The notes beneath the pieces are model-generated. The model did not search any database, was not told the origin of the DNA, and worked only from the letters and a program-made list of their open reading frames with translations. A DNA stretch of 64,000 nt from Candidatus Sulfotelmatobacter sp. (GTDB lineage Bacteria > Vulcanimicrobiota > Vulcanimicrobiia > Vulcanimicrobiales > Vulcanimicrobiaceae): the NCBI GenBank assembly GCA_035504415.1, contig DATJRY010000017.1:397263-461262 (forward strand), given 5' to 3'. A program made the translations under genes and the position numbers. Below, one piece after another: positions 28,170 through 37,217 of this stretch; position 1 is the first letter of the stretch; each line of letters begins with the position of its first letter.

Positions 28170-29578
28170 AGGGCTCCTCCCGAACGGTGCAGGCGCGCGG
28201 CCGCCGCGCGCGCCAGCTGGGCGGCGCGCTGGACACGGGCGGCCAAGACGGCGCGCTCGAAGCGCGCGTGCAGCACGGCGCCGACGTCGAGCCGGGCGCC
28301 CGGCACGCTCGCCGCGCTCGCGGTGCCGCGAGCGCGGCGCGCGCCGCTCAGCGTGAGGCCGGGGATCGTCGAGCTCGGCTGCATCCCGAGCGTCTCGGTG
28401 ACGGTCGCGATCTCGAGCGGCGGGGTCATGGTGAACGCGAACGCCTGATCGCCGCTGAAGTCGTAGTCGAACGTCTGCTGGTCGGTCGAGACCGTGCACA
28501 GCACCCCGTAGCCCGGCGCGACGTAGCGCGTCGTCGTTTCCTGCTCGGTGTAGCCCAGGATGGTGTCGGTGCGTGCGATCGTCTGCGCCAGCGCCGTCGC
28601 TTGCGCCGGGAACGCCGCGGTCAGCCCGCAGCCGGACGGAATCGTCTGCGTCCCCTGGTCCAGATCGTTCTCGTCGTAGAGCGCCGGCGCGTTGCCGTAC
28701 CACGTGGGCACTTGGAAGGTCTGGTACGGGGCGACGGTCGTGTCGAGTCCGAGATACTCGTTGATCGTGATCAGCGCGGGACCCGAGGCTTGCGGTTCCG
28801 GCGGGCTGTAGGTGATCGTCAGCGTCTCGCCGTTGGCCTCGAACGCGAACGTTCCGCTGCCGTCGGCGTTCTCTTGGATGTCGCCGACGCCGTCGGCGCC
28901 GGCGACCGCGTAGTTGGGCGGGTAGGTGGTCTTCTCGTTGTAGGTGCCGTCGTCGTTGACGGTGCGCACGACGGTGATCGGCGAACCGCTCGCGTCGCCC
29001 GCGACGGCCTCGTCGATCGTCGCGCCCGGACCGTTCGACCAGCGCGCGCCGGCGGTCTCCGGTAGCTGGTCGAGCACGTCGGCCGGCGTCGCCAACGTCG
29101 TCTGCGTGTCGCCCGCCTCGTCGGCGAACTGCGAGCCGTACGCGAGCAGCTGCGTGTTGGTCAGCGCTTCGTAGGCGTCGGTGGTCGACGTCGTCGTCTT
29201 GAGCCCGCTGCTGAGCGCGTCGGTCTCGGCATCGTGCAGATCGACCAGACCCGCGGTGCCGTTGAAGTTCTGCCCGGCGGCGACGGTGACGGTTTGCGTC
29301 ACGTTCGTCGTCGTCGTGGCGATCGGTTCCGGCGAAGCGCCGGGAGGGGTGATCTCGGTGAAGGTCTGGAAGCTTTGCACCAGTTGCCCCGCGTAGACGA
29401 ACGTGTCTCCAGCGGCGAGCGCGTTCGGTGACGGCGCCGGCGTGGGCGTCGCCGTCGCCACGGGCGTCGGACTGACCGACTGCGTGCCGGCGGCCGGAGT
29501 GACGGTCCCGGACCCGCCGCCGCTACATGCGGCCAGGCCCGTACATAGGAGGGCAATAGCAATTAACCCGGAGCGCAT
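28166..29578 (-). CDS. Lipoprotein of unknown function, first gene of the operon
   Basis: A 470-residue lipoprotein: lipobox LAAC (Cys18), SGGGSG, then a PTPTPAPSP linker and a mature domain from about residue 55 (DTFVYAGQLVQSFQTF) rich in Thr, Asp and aromatic residues with predicted strands, followed by a shorter C-terminal region of basic and helical character (RGTASAASVPGARLD to the end). No catalytic motif or family is recognised. I start at the ATG at 29578, where the signal begins, with GGGGGAG upstream. It leads the five-gene lipoprotein series and faces a BTAD-type regulator. Confidence 0.65.
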   Translation of the reverse strand: MRSGLIAIALLCTGLAACSGGGSGTVTPAAGTQSVSPTPVATATPTPAPSPNALAAGDTFVYAGQLVQSFQTFTEITPPGASPEPIATTTTNVTQTVTVAAGQNFNGTAGLVDLHDAETDALSSGLKTTTSTTDAYEALTNTQLLAYGSQFADEAGDTQTTLATPADVLDQLPETAGARWSNGPGATIDEAVAGDASGSPITVVRTVNDDGTYNEKTTYPPNYAVAGADGVGDIQENADGSGTFAFEANGETLTITYSPPEPQASGPALITINEYLGLDTTVAPYQTFQVPTWYGNAPALYDENDLDQGTQTIPSGCGLTAAFPAQATALAQTIARTDTILGYTEQETTTRYVAPGYGVLCTVSTDQQTFDYDFSGDQAFAFTMTPPLEIATVTETLGMQPSSTIPGLTLSGARRARGTASAASVPGARLDVGAVLHARFERAVLAARVQRAAQLARAAAARLHRSGGAL

Positions 29579-29594
29579 ACGACGTGACTCCCCC

Positions 29595-32489
29595 GTGAAC
29601 GACCCGTCCGGGTTTCCGACCCGGAACGTTCCGCATGTCGTAGCACCGCGCCGTAAATCGATCGTAAACGGGGTCGCGCGACGTTCCGCGCACGCGCCCG
29701 ACGTCGCGTTACGCTTGCTCGGCCACTTCGAGTTACGTGTCGCCGGCGTCGCGTCGCCGCCGCCGGCGACGGTCAAAGCCCGCTCGCTGCTCGCCTATCT
29801 TGCCGGACGAGCCGGAGAACGCATCCGTCGCGAGACGGTGATGAGCGAGTTCTGGCCCGACGCCGACCCGACCAGCGCGCGCAACAACTTCAAGACCGCG
29901 CTCTCCTCGATTCGCAAAGCGTTTCGCGACGCCGGCGTCGATCCGTCGGGCGTGCTCGAAGCGGGTCGCGAGGTCGTGCGCTGGATCGCCGGCGTCGCCA
30001 TCGACGCCGTCGAGTTCGAGCGCAGCTCGGTCGACGTCCCGGCCGAGCGCGCACGCGCGCTCGCGCTCTACCAAGGCGAGCTGCTTCCGGGCGACTACGC
30101 GCCCTGGGCGAGCGAGCTGCGCGACCGGTTGGCGGCGCGCTACGAGGACATGCTGCGCGCCGAGCTGGCCGAGCGGCCCTCGCCGGCGCTGGCCAACCGC
30201 ATCTTACTGCTCGATCCGTACTGCGGCGACGCCTACCTGCTGCTGATCGAAGACGCGCTGCGGGCGGGCAATCGCCGCGAAGCGCAGTTCGTCTATCACC
30301 GCTACGCGGCGGCGCTGGCCGACCTCGGGGCGGCGCCCAGCTCGGAGCTGGCGGTGCGCGTGGGCGCCCGCGAGCAGACGCCGCCGGTCGCCGCGCTCGG
30401 CTTCGTCGGCCGCGCCAGCGAGCTGGCCGAGATCGCGGCGTGGTTGGCCGACGAGGCCGCCGCGCCGGCGCTGATCGTCAGCGGCTTGGCCGGGATCGGC
30501 AAGTCGGCCCTGCTCGCGCACGCGCGCGGCGCGCTGCACGGCTTCGCGGCGGCGCTCGCGAGCGGACGGCGCGGCGTGCACGAGGCGCGCCCCGAAACGC
30601 TCGCCGCCGTGCGCGCGGCGCACCCCGACGCGCGCGAGCTCGTGCTGGGTCCGCTGCGTCCCGACGAGGTCGCGCTGGCGCTCGCGCGCTGCTTCCCGGC
30701 CGACGACGCGCGCCGGCTGGGTGAGTCGGTCTGGCCGCGCGCGCAAGGTCACCCGCTGCTGGTGCAGGCCGAGATCCAGCGTCTCGCCGACGCGCGCGGC
30801 GGACACTCGCCGCTGGCACCGCACTTTCCGCGCGCGGTCGAGCGCCGCTTCGAGGAGCAGCTGCAGGCCGCCGGCGACGACGCCGAGCGCGTCGCCGAGC
30901 TGCTCGCGCTCGAGCCGCAGCTCGACGGCGACGATCTGGTCGCGCTGCTCGATTGGAGCAGCGAACGCGTCGGCGACGCGCGCGAACGGCTGATCGCGTT
31001 CGGCATCCTGGCCGACGCGCCGCCGATCCGGCTGAGCTTCGGGCTGTTCGGCGAGGTCGCGCTGCGGCGGCTGACGCCGGCCCGGCGGCACCAGACGATC
31101 GCGCGCATCGCCGAGCGGCTCGCGCTGCACGAGCATCCCAGCGCGAAGGTGCGCGTCGCCGAGCATCTGGTCACGCTTGGACGGCCGCGTGAGGCGGCGC
31201 AATCGTACGCCGACGCCGGCCGCGCGTACGTCGCGTTCGCCGGCTGGAGCAGCGCGCTCGACGCCTTCGACGCCGGCATCGCGGTACTCGAACCGCTGGC
31301 GACGTCGGCGGCCGCGACGGCGTTGCTGCGCGAGCTGTACCTCGCGCGCGGCACCGCGCAATATCACGCCGGCCAATTCCAGGCCGCGGTGCACTCGCTC
31401 GACGGTGCGCTCGAGCTGAGCGAGCCGGAGACGGACGCCGCCGCGCGCGCCGGCGCGCTGGTGACGATGGGCAACGCGCTCATCTCGCTCAATCATCTCG
31501 ACGCGGCGCACGCGGTCGCACGCCAAGCCGCCGCGGAAGCGCAGCGCGGGGGCGCGTTGGCGAGCGAGCTGGAGGCGCACAGTCTCACCGCGCGGCTGCG
31601 TTTCATCGAAGGCGCGAGCGAGGACGCGTTCGCGTGTGCGACGCCGGCCTATGCGCGAGCGCGCGACGCCGGCGAGTGGACCGTCGCCTCGGCGCTGGCG
31701 CAGTCGGCGGCCGACGCCGCGCGGCGCGGGCTGCGCTTCGCGGATTGTTACGTGTGGGTTGGCTTGCAGCTCGAAGCCGCCGTCTTGGCCGGCCCCGTCC
31801 TCGAAGCGCAGGCGCACTATGCGATCGGCTCGGTCGACTACGCGGTGAACCGGCTCGACGCGGCCGTCGAACGGGTGCGGGAGGCGCTGCGCATCATCGC
31901 CGGCGTGCGGCGCCGGCGCGCGCTCGGATCGGTCCCGCTCGGACACTTCGAGTGGCATGCGCGCCTGGCGCTGGCGCACACGCTCTCGGCGTCGGGCAAG
32001 CTGGAGGCCGCGCTGGTCGAGTCCGAGCGGGTCGTCCATTCGCCGTGGGCGCGCAACACGCCGATCAACGCCATCATGACCTTCTCGACGCTGGTCGACA
32101 TCCGGCTCGCCAGCGGGCGGTCCGAAGACGTCGCCGTCGCGCTGGCGATGGAGTCGCGCTTTCCGATGCTCCCCGAAGATCACCGCGGCGCCTTCCTCGA
32201 CCGCTTGGCGCGTGCGCGCTTGGCGGCCCTGGTCCAGCCGGCCGGCGTGGCGGCGATGGCGCTACGGCGCACCTTCGCCCTGATCGAACGGGCCGAGCCG
32301 CGCTTCCCCGATCAGATCCACATCGCGTACGAGAAGCTGGCGCCGGCGGCGCGCGGGATCGACGAGGGGCTGGCCGAGCGTGCCGCCGAGGCGGGGCGCC
32401 GGCACCGGCGCCGGGTCGTCGAGGCGGCCGGCGCGCTGTGGTGCGAAACGCCGGCGCAGAAAATTTTTGGATTGACAGCAATTAACTAG
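29595..32489 (+). CDS. BTAD/AAA/TPR transcriptional regulator
   Basis: About 964 residues. An N-terminal OmpR-like winged helix plus bacterial transcriptional activator domain (LRLLGHFELRV, SLLAYLAGRAGERIRRETV, FWPDADPTSARNNFKTALSSIRKAF), then a P-loop ATPase with Walker A GLAGIGKSALL at about residue 297, and a long C-terminal array of TPR-like helices (Ala-rich, ALDAFDAGIAVLEP, AAVHSLDGALELSEPE). This is the plan of SARP/LuxR-type signal-transducing ATPases. The start is uncertain: I use the GTG at 29595, but no good ribosome site is seen and a start about 100 bp downstream is possible. Divergent from the lipoprotein operon, which it may control. Confidence 0.7.
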   Translation: MNDPSGFPTRNVPHVVAPRRKSIVNGVARRSAHAPDVALRLLGHFELRVAGVASPPPATVKARSLLAYLAGRAGERIRRETVMSEFWPDADPTSARNNFKTALSSIRKAFRDAGVDPSGVLEAGREVVRWIAGVAIDAVEFERSSVDVPAERARALALYQGELLPGDYAPWASELRDRLAARYEDMLRAELAERPSPALANRILLLDPYCGDAYLLLIEDALRAGNRREAQFVYHRYAAALADLGAAPSSELAVRVGAREQTPPVAALGFVGRASELAEIAAWLADEAAAPALIVSGLAGIGKSALLAHARGALHGFAAALASGRRGVHEARPETLAAVRAAHPDARELVLGPLRPDEVALALARCFPADDARRLGESVWPRAQGHPLLVQAEIQRLADARGGHSPLAPHFPRAVERRFEEQLQAAGDDAERVAELLALEPQLDGDDLVALLDWSSERVGDARERLIAFGILADAPPIRLSFGLFGEVALRRLTPARRHQTIARIAERLALHEHPSAKVRVAEHLVTLGRPREAAQSYADAGRAYVAFAGWSSALDAFDAGIAVLEPLATSAAATALLRELYLARGTAQYHAGQFQAAVHSLDGALELSEPETDAAARAGALVTMGNALISLNHLDAAHAVARQAAAEAQRGGALASELEAHSLTARLRFIEGASEDAFACATPAYARARDAGEWTVASALAQSAADAARRGLRFADCYVWVGLQLEAAVLAGPVLEAQAHYAIGSVDYAVNRLDAAVERVREALRIIAGVRRRRALGSVPLGHFEWHARLALAHTLSASGKLEAALVESERVVHSPWARNTPINAIMTFSTLVDIRLASGRSEDVAVALAMESRFPMLPEDHRGAFLDRLARARLAALVQPAGVAAMALRRTFALIERAEPRFPDQIHIAYEKLAPAARGIDEGLAERAAEAGRRHRRRVVEAAGALWCETPAQKIFGLTAIN

Positions 32490-32597
32490 CCCCTGCGTAC
32501 TTGTCTCGTCGCGGGGACTAGCGATATCGCTAGCGCTTCGTTGCCGTTCGGGATCGCGGCGTTCGGCTCACTCGGTCAGCTAGCCGAGTTCCACTAG
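32486..32597. promoter_or_regulatory. Intergenic CTAG-rich region with palindromes
   Basis: The gap before the LuxR-type gene holds five CTAG tetranucleotides (32486, 32518, 32530, 32580, 32594). CTAGCGATATCGCTAG (32518-32533) is a perfect 16-bp palindrome, and CTAGCCCC...GGGGACTAG flanks it as a larger imperfect inverted repeat. CTCGG/CCGAG (32571-32588) makes another small stem. Likely a regulator binding region or RNA structure; no T-run, so not a typical terminator. Confidence 0.45.
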
Positions 32598-32677
32598 CGC
32601 CGGCATGCCGCCGAGTGTTCGCTTGGGTCCCTTGGCTGCGGGCGGCGTCCCGCCGGTGGCAGGAAGCGGTGACGATT

Positions 32678-34093
32678 ATGCCGCTCCTCCGCATAATGCC
32701 AAAGCCGACCCGGACGCGTTCCGACCTGGCCGACGCTGCGCGTGTCTTCTCGACCGGCGAGTATCAGGCCGCGCTGACCCGCTTTCGAGACGGTGCGCGC
32801 CCGCGCGGTCTGGAGGGCCTGGAGCAGAGCTACCGCGAGGCGCCCCCCGGCGACGAGCGAGCGCAGGCGGCGTACTGGTCGGCCTGGGCCGCCTACGCGG
32901 AGCGGCGCTTCGACGTCGCGGAGCGGTGGTTGGCGCGCGCGCTCGACGAGGCGCGCGGGAGCTTGTACGCGCGCGGGCTGGCCCTGAGCGGCTGGGTGGC
33001 CGAGGCGCGCGGCGACTTCGGCGCCGCGACGCGCGCCTACCGGCTCGCGCTCGGCGCGCTCCGCGAGCGCACCGAACGCGACGACGAGTTGGCGGTCGCG
33101 ATCCTGCGAACGCTGGGCAGCCTGGCCGTGGAGCTGGGCGACACGGAACTAGCCGACTACGTCGCGGCCCAGGCGCGCGGCGTGACGGGTGCCGACGCGG
33201 TGCTGCGGTTCCAGCTCGACGTGCAATTGGGTCTGGCCGCGCTCAACCGCGGTGACGTCGACGGCGCGCTCGACCGCCTCGACGCCGCGGAGCACGCGGC
33301 GAGCCGGTCCGCGCTGCGCGCGCACGCGATGCTCGAGCGCGCGGAGATCTACCGTTTGCTCGACGAGCCGACCGCGGCGCGCCGGCTGGTGGCGCGCGCG
33401 GTGCGCGAGCTCGGCACGGTCGACTGGGCCACGGCGGAAGTCGAAGATCTCAGCGCGCTGCTCGAGTCGGTCGTGCTCGCGGCGCGCTTCGGCGAACCGG
33501 CCGCGACGGAATGGCTCGCGCGCTACTTCGAGCTGGCCGGCGCGGGCGACGCGGCGTTCGTGCAGGACCCGCGCGTGCACGCCCGCGAGGTGCACGCGCG
33601 CGCGGCGACCGCGAGCGAGGACGCCGAGCGCGCGCGTTTGCTGCGCGACGCGCTCGATCGCTGGGAGTCGCTGCGCTACGTACGCCGTGCGCTGACGGCG
33701 GCGGCCGAGCTGGCCGCGCGCGGCGAACGCATCGAGTCGGCACGCCTGCGCGCGCTGGTCGACGCGCTGCCCACGCATCCGCTCGCGCAACAGCTGCAGC
33801 GCCGGCTCGGTTCGGCCGAGCTCGGCGCCGGCGGGGCCGTCGTGCTCTCGCCCGAGCAGCGGCGCGTCCTCGAGGCGCTCTGCGCCGGCGTCTCGGTACG
33901 CACGATGGCGCAAGAGTGGGGCCGCAGCGAGTTCACCATTCGCAACCACCTCAAGAAGCTGTTCGCGAAGCTGCAGGTCGTCAGCTCGGCGGCGCTGGTC
34001 GCGAAGGCGATGAGCTCCGGCATCGTCGGCGCCGCGCCGAAGGTGCCCCCGGCTCGACCGCCGCGCGGCAAGGGCGGCGCCCAGGAAGGCTGA
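32678..34093 (+). CDS. LuxR-type regulator with TPR-like N-terminal domain
   Basis: About 471 residues. Most of the protein is an Ala/Arg-rich helical repeat region (TPR-like, FSTGEYQAALTRFRDGA, AAYWSAWAAYAERRFDVAERW, ALNRGDVDGALDRLDAAEHA). The C-terminal 65 residues are a LuxR-type helix-turn-helix: LSPEQRRVLEALCAGVSVRT, then WGRSEFTIRNHLKKLFAKL. No ATP-binding or receiver domain is seen. Start uncertain: several ATG codons lie at 32615, 32678 and 32696 and none has a clear ribosome site. Follows the BTAD regulator after a structured 188-bp gap; the two may act in one pathway. Confidence 0.7.
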   Translation: MPLLRIMPKPTRTRSDLADAARVFSTGEYQAALTRFRDGARPRGLEGLEQSYREAPPGDERAQAAYWSAWAAYAERRFDVAERWLARALDEARGSLYARGLALSGWVAEARGDFGAATRAYRLALGALRERTERDDELAVAILRTLGSLAVELGDTELADYVAAQARGVTGADAVLRFQLDVQLGLAALNRGDVDGALDRLDAAEHAASRSALRAHAMLERAEIYRLLDEPTAARRLVARAVRELGTVDWATAEVEDLSALLESVVLAARFGEPAATEWLARYFELAGAGDAAFVQDPRVHAREVHARAATASEDAERARLLRDALDRWESLRYVRRALTAAAELAARGERIESARLRALVDALPTHPLAQQLQRRLGSAELGAGGAVVLSPEQRRVLEALCAGVSVRTMAQEWGRSEFTIRNHLKKLFAKLQVVSSAALVAKAMSSGIVGAAPKVPPARPPRGKGGAQEG

Positions 34094-34116
34094 CCCGCGG
34101 CGTCGTCTCTTCCCGC

Positions 34117-35424
34117 ATGACGACGCAGGCTGGTTCGATCGACGGCTTGACCCCGAGCACCGCGGAGACGGCGCCGATCCCCGCGCCGGGCGTGATGGCG
34201 GTCGATTTCGAGCAGCGGGTCGACTTCCCGCGGCTGCGCGAGTACCGGCTGCGCCGCGCGCGCGCCGCGCTCGAGGCCAGCGAGCTGGGCGCGCTGCTGC
34301 TGTTCGACGTCAACAACATCCGCTATGTCAGCTCGACGATGATCGGCGAGTGGTCGCGCGACAAGATGACGCGCTATTGTCTGCTGGCCCGCGGCCGCGC
34401 GCCGATCGTGTGGGACTTCGGCTCGGCGGCCAAGCATCACCGTCTGCACGCGCCCTGGCTCGATCCGCACGACTGCAAGGCCGGATTGCTCGGGCTGCGC
34501 GGCGCGATCGCGCCGGACGTCGGCCTGTTCGAGGGCGCGGCCGCCGAGCTGGCCTCGCTGTTGAAGGAAGCCGGCGTCGAGAAGCTGCCGGTCGGCATCG
34601 ACATCCTCGAGCCGCCGCTCTTGTTCGCGCTGCAGCAGCACAACATCACCGTGCGCGACGGGCAGCAAGTCATGCACGACGCGCGCATGATCAAGTCGGA
34701 AGACGAGATCATGCTGCTGAGCACGTCGGCGGCGCTGGTCGACGGCGCTTATCAGGACATCGTCGAGGCCCTCAAACCCGGCGTCCGCGAGAACCAGATC
34801 GTGGCGCTGGCGACCAAGAAGCTCTACGACCTGGGTTCCGACGACGTCGAGTCGATCAACGCGGTCTCGGGCGAGCGCTGCAACCCGCACCCGCACAACT
34901 TCTCGGACCGGCTGATCCGGCCCGGCGATCAGGCGTTCTTCGACATCATGTCGGCCTTCAACGGTTACCGCACGTGCTACTACCGCACGTTCAGCGTCGG
35001 CTACGCGACGCCGGCGCAGCGGGACGCCTACAAGCAGTGCCGCGAGTGGATCGATCGCTCGATCGCGCTGATCCGCCCGGGGGTGGGAACCGACGAGGTC
35101 GCGCGCGCGTGGCCGAAGGCGCAAGAGTTCGGCTTCTCGAGCGAGATGGAAGCGTTCGGTCTGCAGTTCGGCCATGGGCTGGGGCTGGCGCTGCACGAAC
35201 GCCCGGTCATCTCGCGGCTCAACTCGCTCGAGCACCCGATGGAGATCCAGGTCGGCATGGTGTTCGCGCTCGAGACGTACTGCCCGGCCGGCGACGGCTA
35301 CTCGGCGGCGCGCATCGAGGAAGAGATCGTCGTGACCGAGCGCGGCCCGAGCATCATCACGCGCTTCCCGGCGCAGGAGCTGTTCATCACCAACCCCTAC
35401 GATTACGGCAGCCGGCCGCGGTGA
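34117..35424 (+). CDS. M24-fold (creatinase/aminopeptidase P-like) protein lacking one metal ligand
   Basis: A 435-residue pita-bread protein. The N-terminal creatinase domain (LLLFDVNNIRYVSSTMIGEW) and the C-terminal catalytic domain are complete. Compared with aminopeptidase P, the ligands are Asp276 (AFFDIMS), His353 (GHGLG), Glu386 (ALETYCP) and Glu401 (RIEEEIV), but the second Asp is replaced by Cys287 in GYRTCYYRTF. Loss of that Asp also occurs in creatinase, so a non-peptidase amidino- or amidohydrolase role is plausible; DddP-type lyases share the fold as well. It starts 13 bp before a five-gene ABC transporter series followed by RidA and a dehydrogenase, so its substrate is probably imported by that transporter. 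Confidence 0.8.
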   Translation: MTTQAGSIDGLTPSTAETAPIPAPGVMAVDFEQRVDFPRLREYRLRRARAALEASELGALLLFDVNNIRYVSSTMIGEWSRDKMTRYCLLARGRAPIVWDFGSAAKHHRLHAPWLDPHDCKAGLLGLRGAIAPDVGLFEGAAAELASLLKEAGVEKLPVGIDILEPPLLFALQQHNITVRDGQQVMHDARMIKSEDEIMLLSTSAALVDGAYQDIVEALKPGVRENQIVALATKKLYDLGSDDVESINAVSGERCNPHPHNFSDRLIRPGDQAFFDIMSAFNGYRTCYYRTFSVGYATPAQRDAYKQCREWIDRSIALIRPGVGTDEVARAWPKAQEFGFSSEMEAFGLQFGHGLGLALHERPVISRLNSLEHPMEIQVGMVFALETYCPAGDGYSAARIEEEIVVTERGPSIITRFPAQELFITNPYDYGSRPR

Positions 35425-35436
35425 TCGCGTAAGCCG

Positions 35437-36303
35437 ATGAACGTGCTGCAGATCGCCGTCGACGGGATTCTCCTCGGCGGCGTGCTGGCGCTCTCGGCGC
35501 TCGGCTTCAACGTCATCTTCGGCGTGATGCGGGTGGTCAATCTCGCGCACGGCGACTTCGTCGTGCTGGCGGCGGTCTTCTCGGCCTGGGCGTTCGCGCA
35601 GCTGGGAATCAACCCGCTGCTGCTCTTGCCGCTGACGGTCGCGGTCGGCTTCGTCGCCGGCGCGCTGATCCACCGCTTCTTGCTGCGGCGGCTGCCGCCC
35701 GAGGTGTCCTCGGCCGAAGCGGCGTCGCTGACGCTGACCTTCGGACTCTCGTACTTCCTGATCGGCTTGGGGATGATCGTCTTCGGCGGCCGTTTCGTCT
35801 CGGTGCCGTATCTGACCGGCGCGTTCCACCTGGGCGGGATCGCGATCTCGCAGGCGCGCCTGCTGGCCTTCGTCGTGGCCGTCGTCCTCTCGCTGATCTT
35901 CGCCTACGTGCTGCGCACGACGCTGCTGGGCCGCGCGATCCGCGCGACCAGCCAGAATCTCGAAGGCGCGCTGGCCTGCGGGATCGACGTCGACCGCGTG
36001 CGCACGCTGGCGTTCGCGATCGGCACCGCGGTCGCGACCGCCGCGGGGACGCTGATGAGCTTCGTCGCCAGCCTGAACGCCGGGCAAGGCGTCGCGTTCA
36101 CCGTCAACGCCTTCGCGGTCGTCGTCATCGGCGGCTTGGGCAACTACACCGGCGCGATCGTCGGCGCGCTGATCCTGGGGCTCACCGAGTCGTTCGCCAG
36201 TTACGTGCTCGGCGCGACGCTGGCCGAAGCCGCACCCTACGTCTTGTTCATCCTGGTCCTGCTGGTCGCGCCGGCCGGCATCTTGGGACGCCGCACCGCA
36301 TGA
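35437..36303 (+). CDS. Branched-chain amino acid-type ABC permease LivH
   Basis: A 288-residue inner-membrane permease of the LivH family, with about eight hydrophobic segments. Signature stretches are GVMRVVNLAHGDF near residue 31, the cytoplasmic loop LGRAIRATSQNLEGALACGIDV and FVASLNAGQGVAFTVNAFAVVVIGG. It would form a heterodimer with LivM encoded next (ATGA overlap). Similar systems import branched-chain amino acids, urea, amides or related compounds. Confidence 0.9.
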   Translation: MNVLQIAVDGILLGGVLALSALGFNVIFGVMRVVNLAHGDFVVLAAVFSAWAFAQLGINPLLLLPLTVAVGFVAGALIHRFLLRRLPPEVSSAEAASLTLTFGLSYFLIGLGMIVFGGRFVSVPYLTGAFHLGGIAISQARLLAFVVAVVLSLIFAYVLRTTLLGRAIRATSQNLEGALACGIDVDRVRTLAFAIGTAVATAAGTLMSFVASLNAGQGVAFTVNAFAVVVIGGLGNYTGAIVGALILGLTESFASYVLGATLAEAAPYVLFILVLLVAPAGILGRRTA

Positions 36304-37217
36304 GGCGTCCGCTGCCGATCGCGCTCGCGGTCGTCGCGATCGCGCTGCTGGTGCTCGCGCCGCTCGCGCTCAACGGCTACGTGATCAACCTGCTCTACAC
36401 GACGCTGCTGTCGGTCGCGCTGGCCTACGGGTGGAACCTGATCTCCGGCTACGCCGGCTACTTCTCGTTCGGCCAGATCGCGTTCTTCGGCTTGGGCGCG
36501 TACGCGACCGGCCTGCTGGTGAAGGACCTGAACTGGGAGTGGGTGCTGGCGGCGCTGGCCGGCGGCGGCGTCGCCTGCGCGCTGGCCGTGCCGCTCGGTT
36601 ACGTGATGCTGCGCCTGCGCGGGCCGTTCTTCGCGATGGGGATGTTCGGCATGGCGCAGCTGGTGCGCGTGCTGGTGACGGCGCTGCCGGCCAGCGGCGC
36701 CGGCGCGGGCTTGTATCTCTCGCCTGACTTCAACGTCGCCGACGCGTACTATTGGACGCTGGCGATCGCGGTCGGCGCGATCGCGCTGACTTTCTGGGTC
36801 GATCGCAGCGCGTTCGGCCTGCGCCTGCAGGCGCTGCGCGAGGACGAGCAGGTCGCCGGCACGCTCGGCGTCGACGTCACCCGCGCCAAGATGGCGGCGT
36901 TCACGCTCAGCGCGCTCATCCCGGGCCTGCTGGGCGGGGGGTACGCGTTGTTCCTCACCTACATCGAGCCCGACGCCGTCTTCTCGTCGCGCCTGGACCT
37001 GCAGTCGATCGTGATGGCGATCCTGGGCGGGGTCGGGACGGTGTGGGGGCCGCTGGTCGGCGGCGTCGTGATGACGCAGATCTCCGAAGCGCTGTGGGCG
37101 CGCTTCCCGGAGATCTACCTGATGATCTTCGGCGGGCTGCTGGTCGTGCTGCTGCTGCTCTTGCCGCGCGGGATCGTCCCCGCGCTCTCCAAGCTGCTGG
37201 CGGAGCGGCGGCGATGA
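36300..37217 (+). CDS. Branched-chain amino acid-type ABC permease LivM
   Basis: A 305-residue inner-membrane permease. GYAGYFSFGQIAFFGLGAYA near residue 53 is the LivM hallmark, followed by GLRLQALREDEQVAGTLGVD in the cytoplasmic coupling loop and AILGGVGTVWGPLVGGVV. About nine hydrophobic segments. Overlaps LivH at its start and LivG at its end by 4 bp, so the complex is made from one mRNA. Confidence 0.92.
   Translation: MRRPLPIALAVVAIALLVLAPLALNGYVINLLYTTLLSVALAYGWNLISGYAGYFSFGQIAFFGLGAYATGLLVKDLNWEWVLAALAGGGVACALAVPLGYVMLRLRGPFFAMGMFGMAQLVRVLVTALPASGAGAGLYLSPDFNVADAYYWTLAIAVGAIALTFWVDRSAFGLRLQALREDEQVAGTLGVDVTRAKMAAFTLSALIPGLLGGGYALFLTYIEPDAVFSSRLDLQSIVMAILGGVGTVWGPLVGGVVMTQISEALWARFPEIYLMIFGGLLVVLLLLLPRGIVPALSKLLAERRR

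Noticed and set aside
24088..28236. A single very long protein spanning the Vgb-like propeller and part of the protease region
   Set aside because: The frame continues upstream of the lipoprotein start only as a shadow of the protease gene; the lipobox start at 26166 with ATGA overlap is much better.
29607..29625. Hairpin CCGGGT-TTCCG-ACCCGG between the lipoprotein operon and BTAD gene as a terminator
   Set aside because: No T-run and located between divergent starts, so termination makes no sense; it may be regulatory or part of the regulator coding sequence.
32472..32477. TTGACA at the end of the BTAD gene as a promoter for the LuxR-type gene
   Set aside because: No acceptable -10 at 16-18 bp (GCGTAC there).
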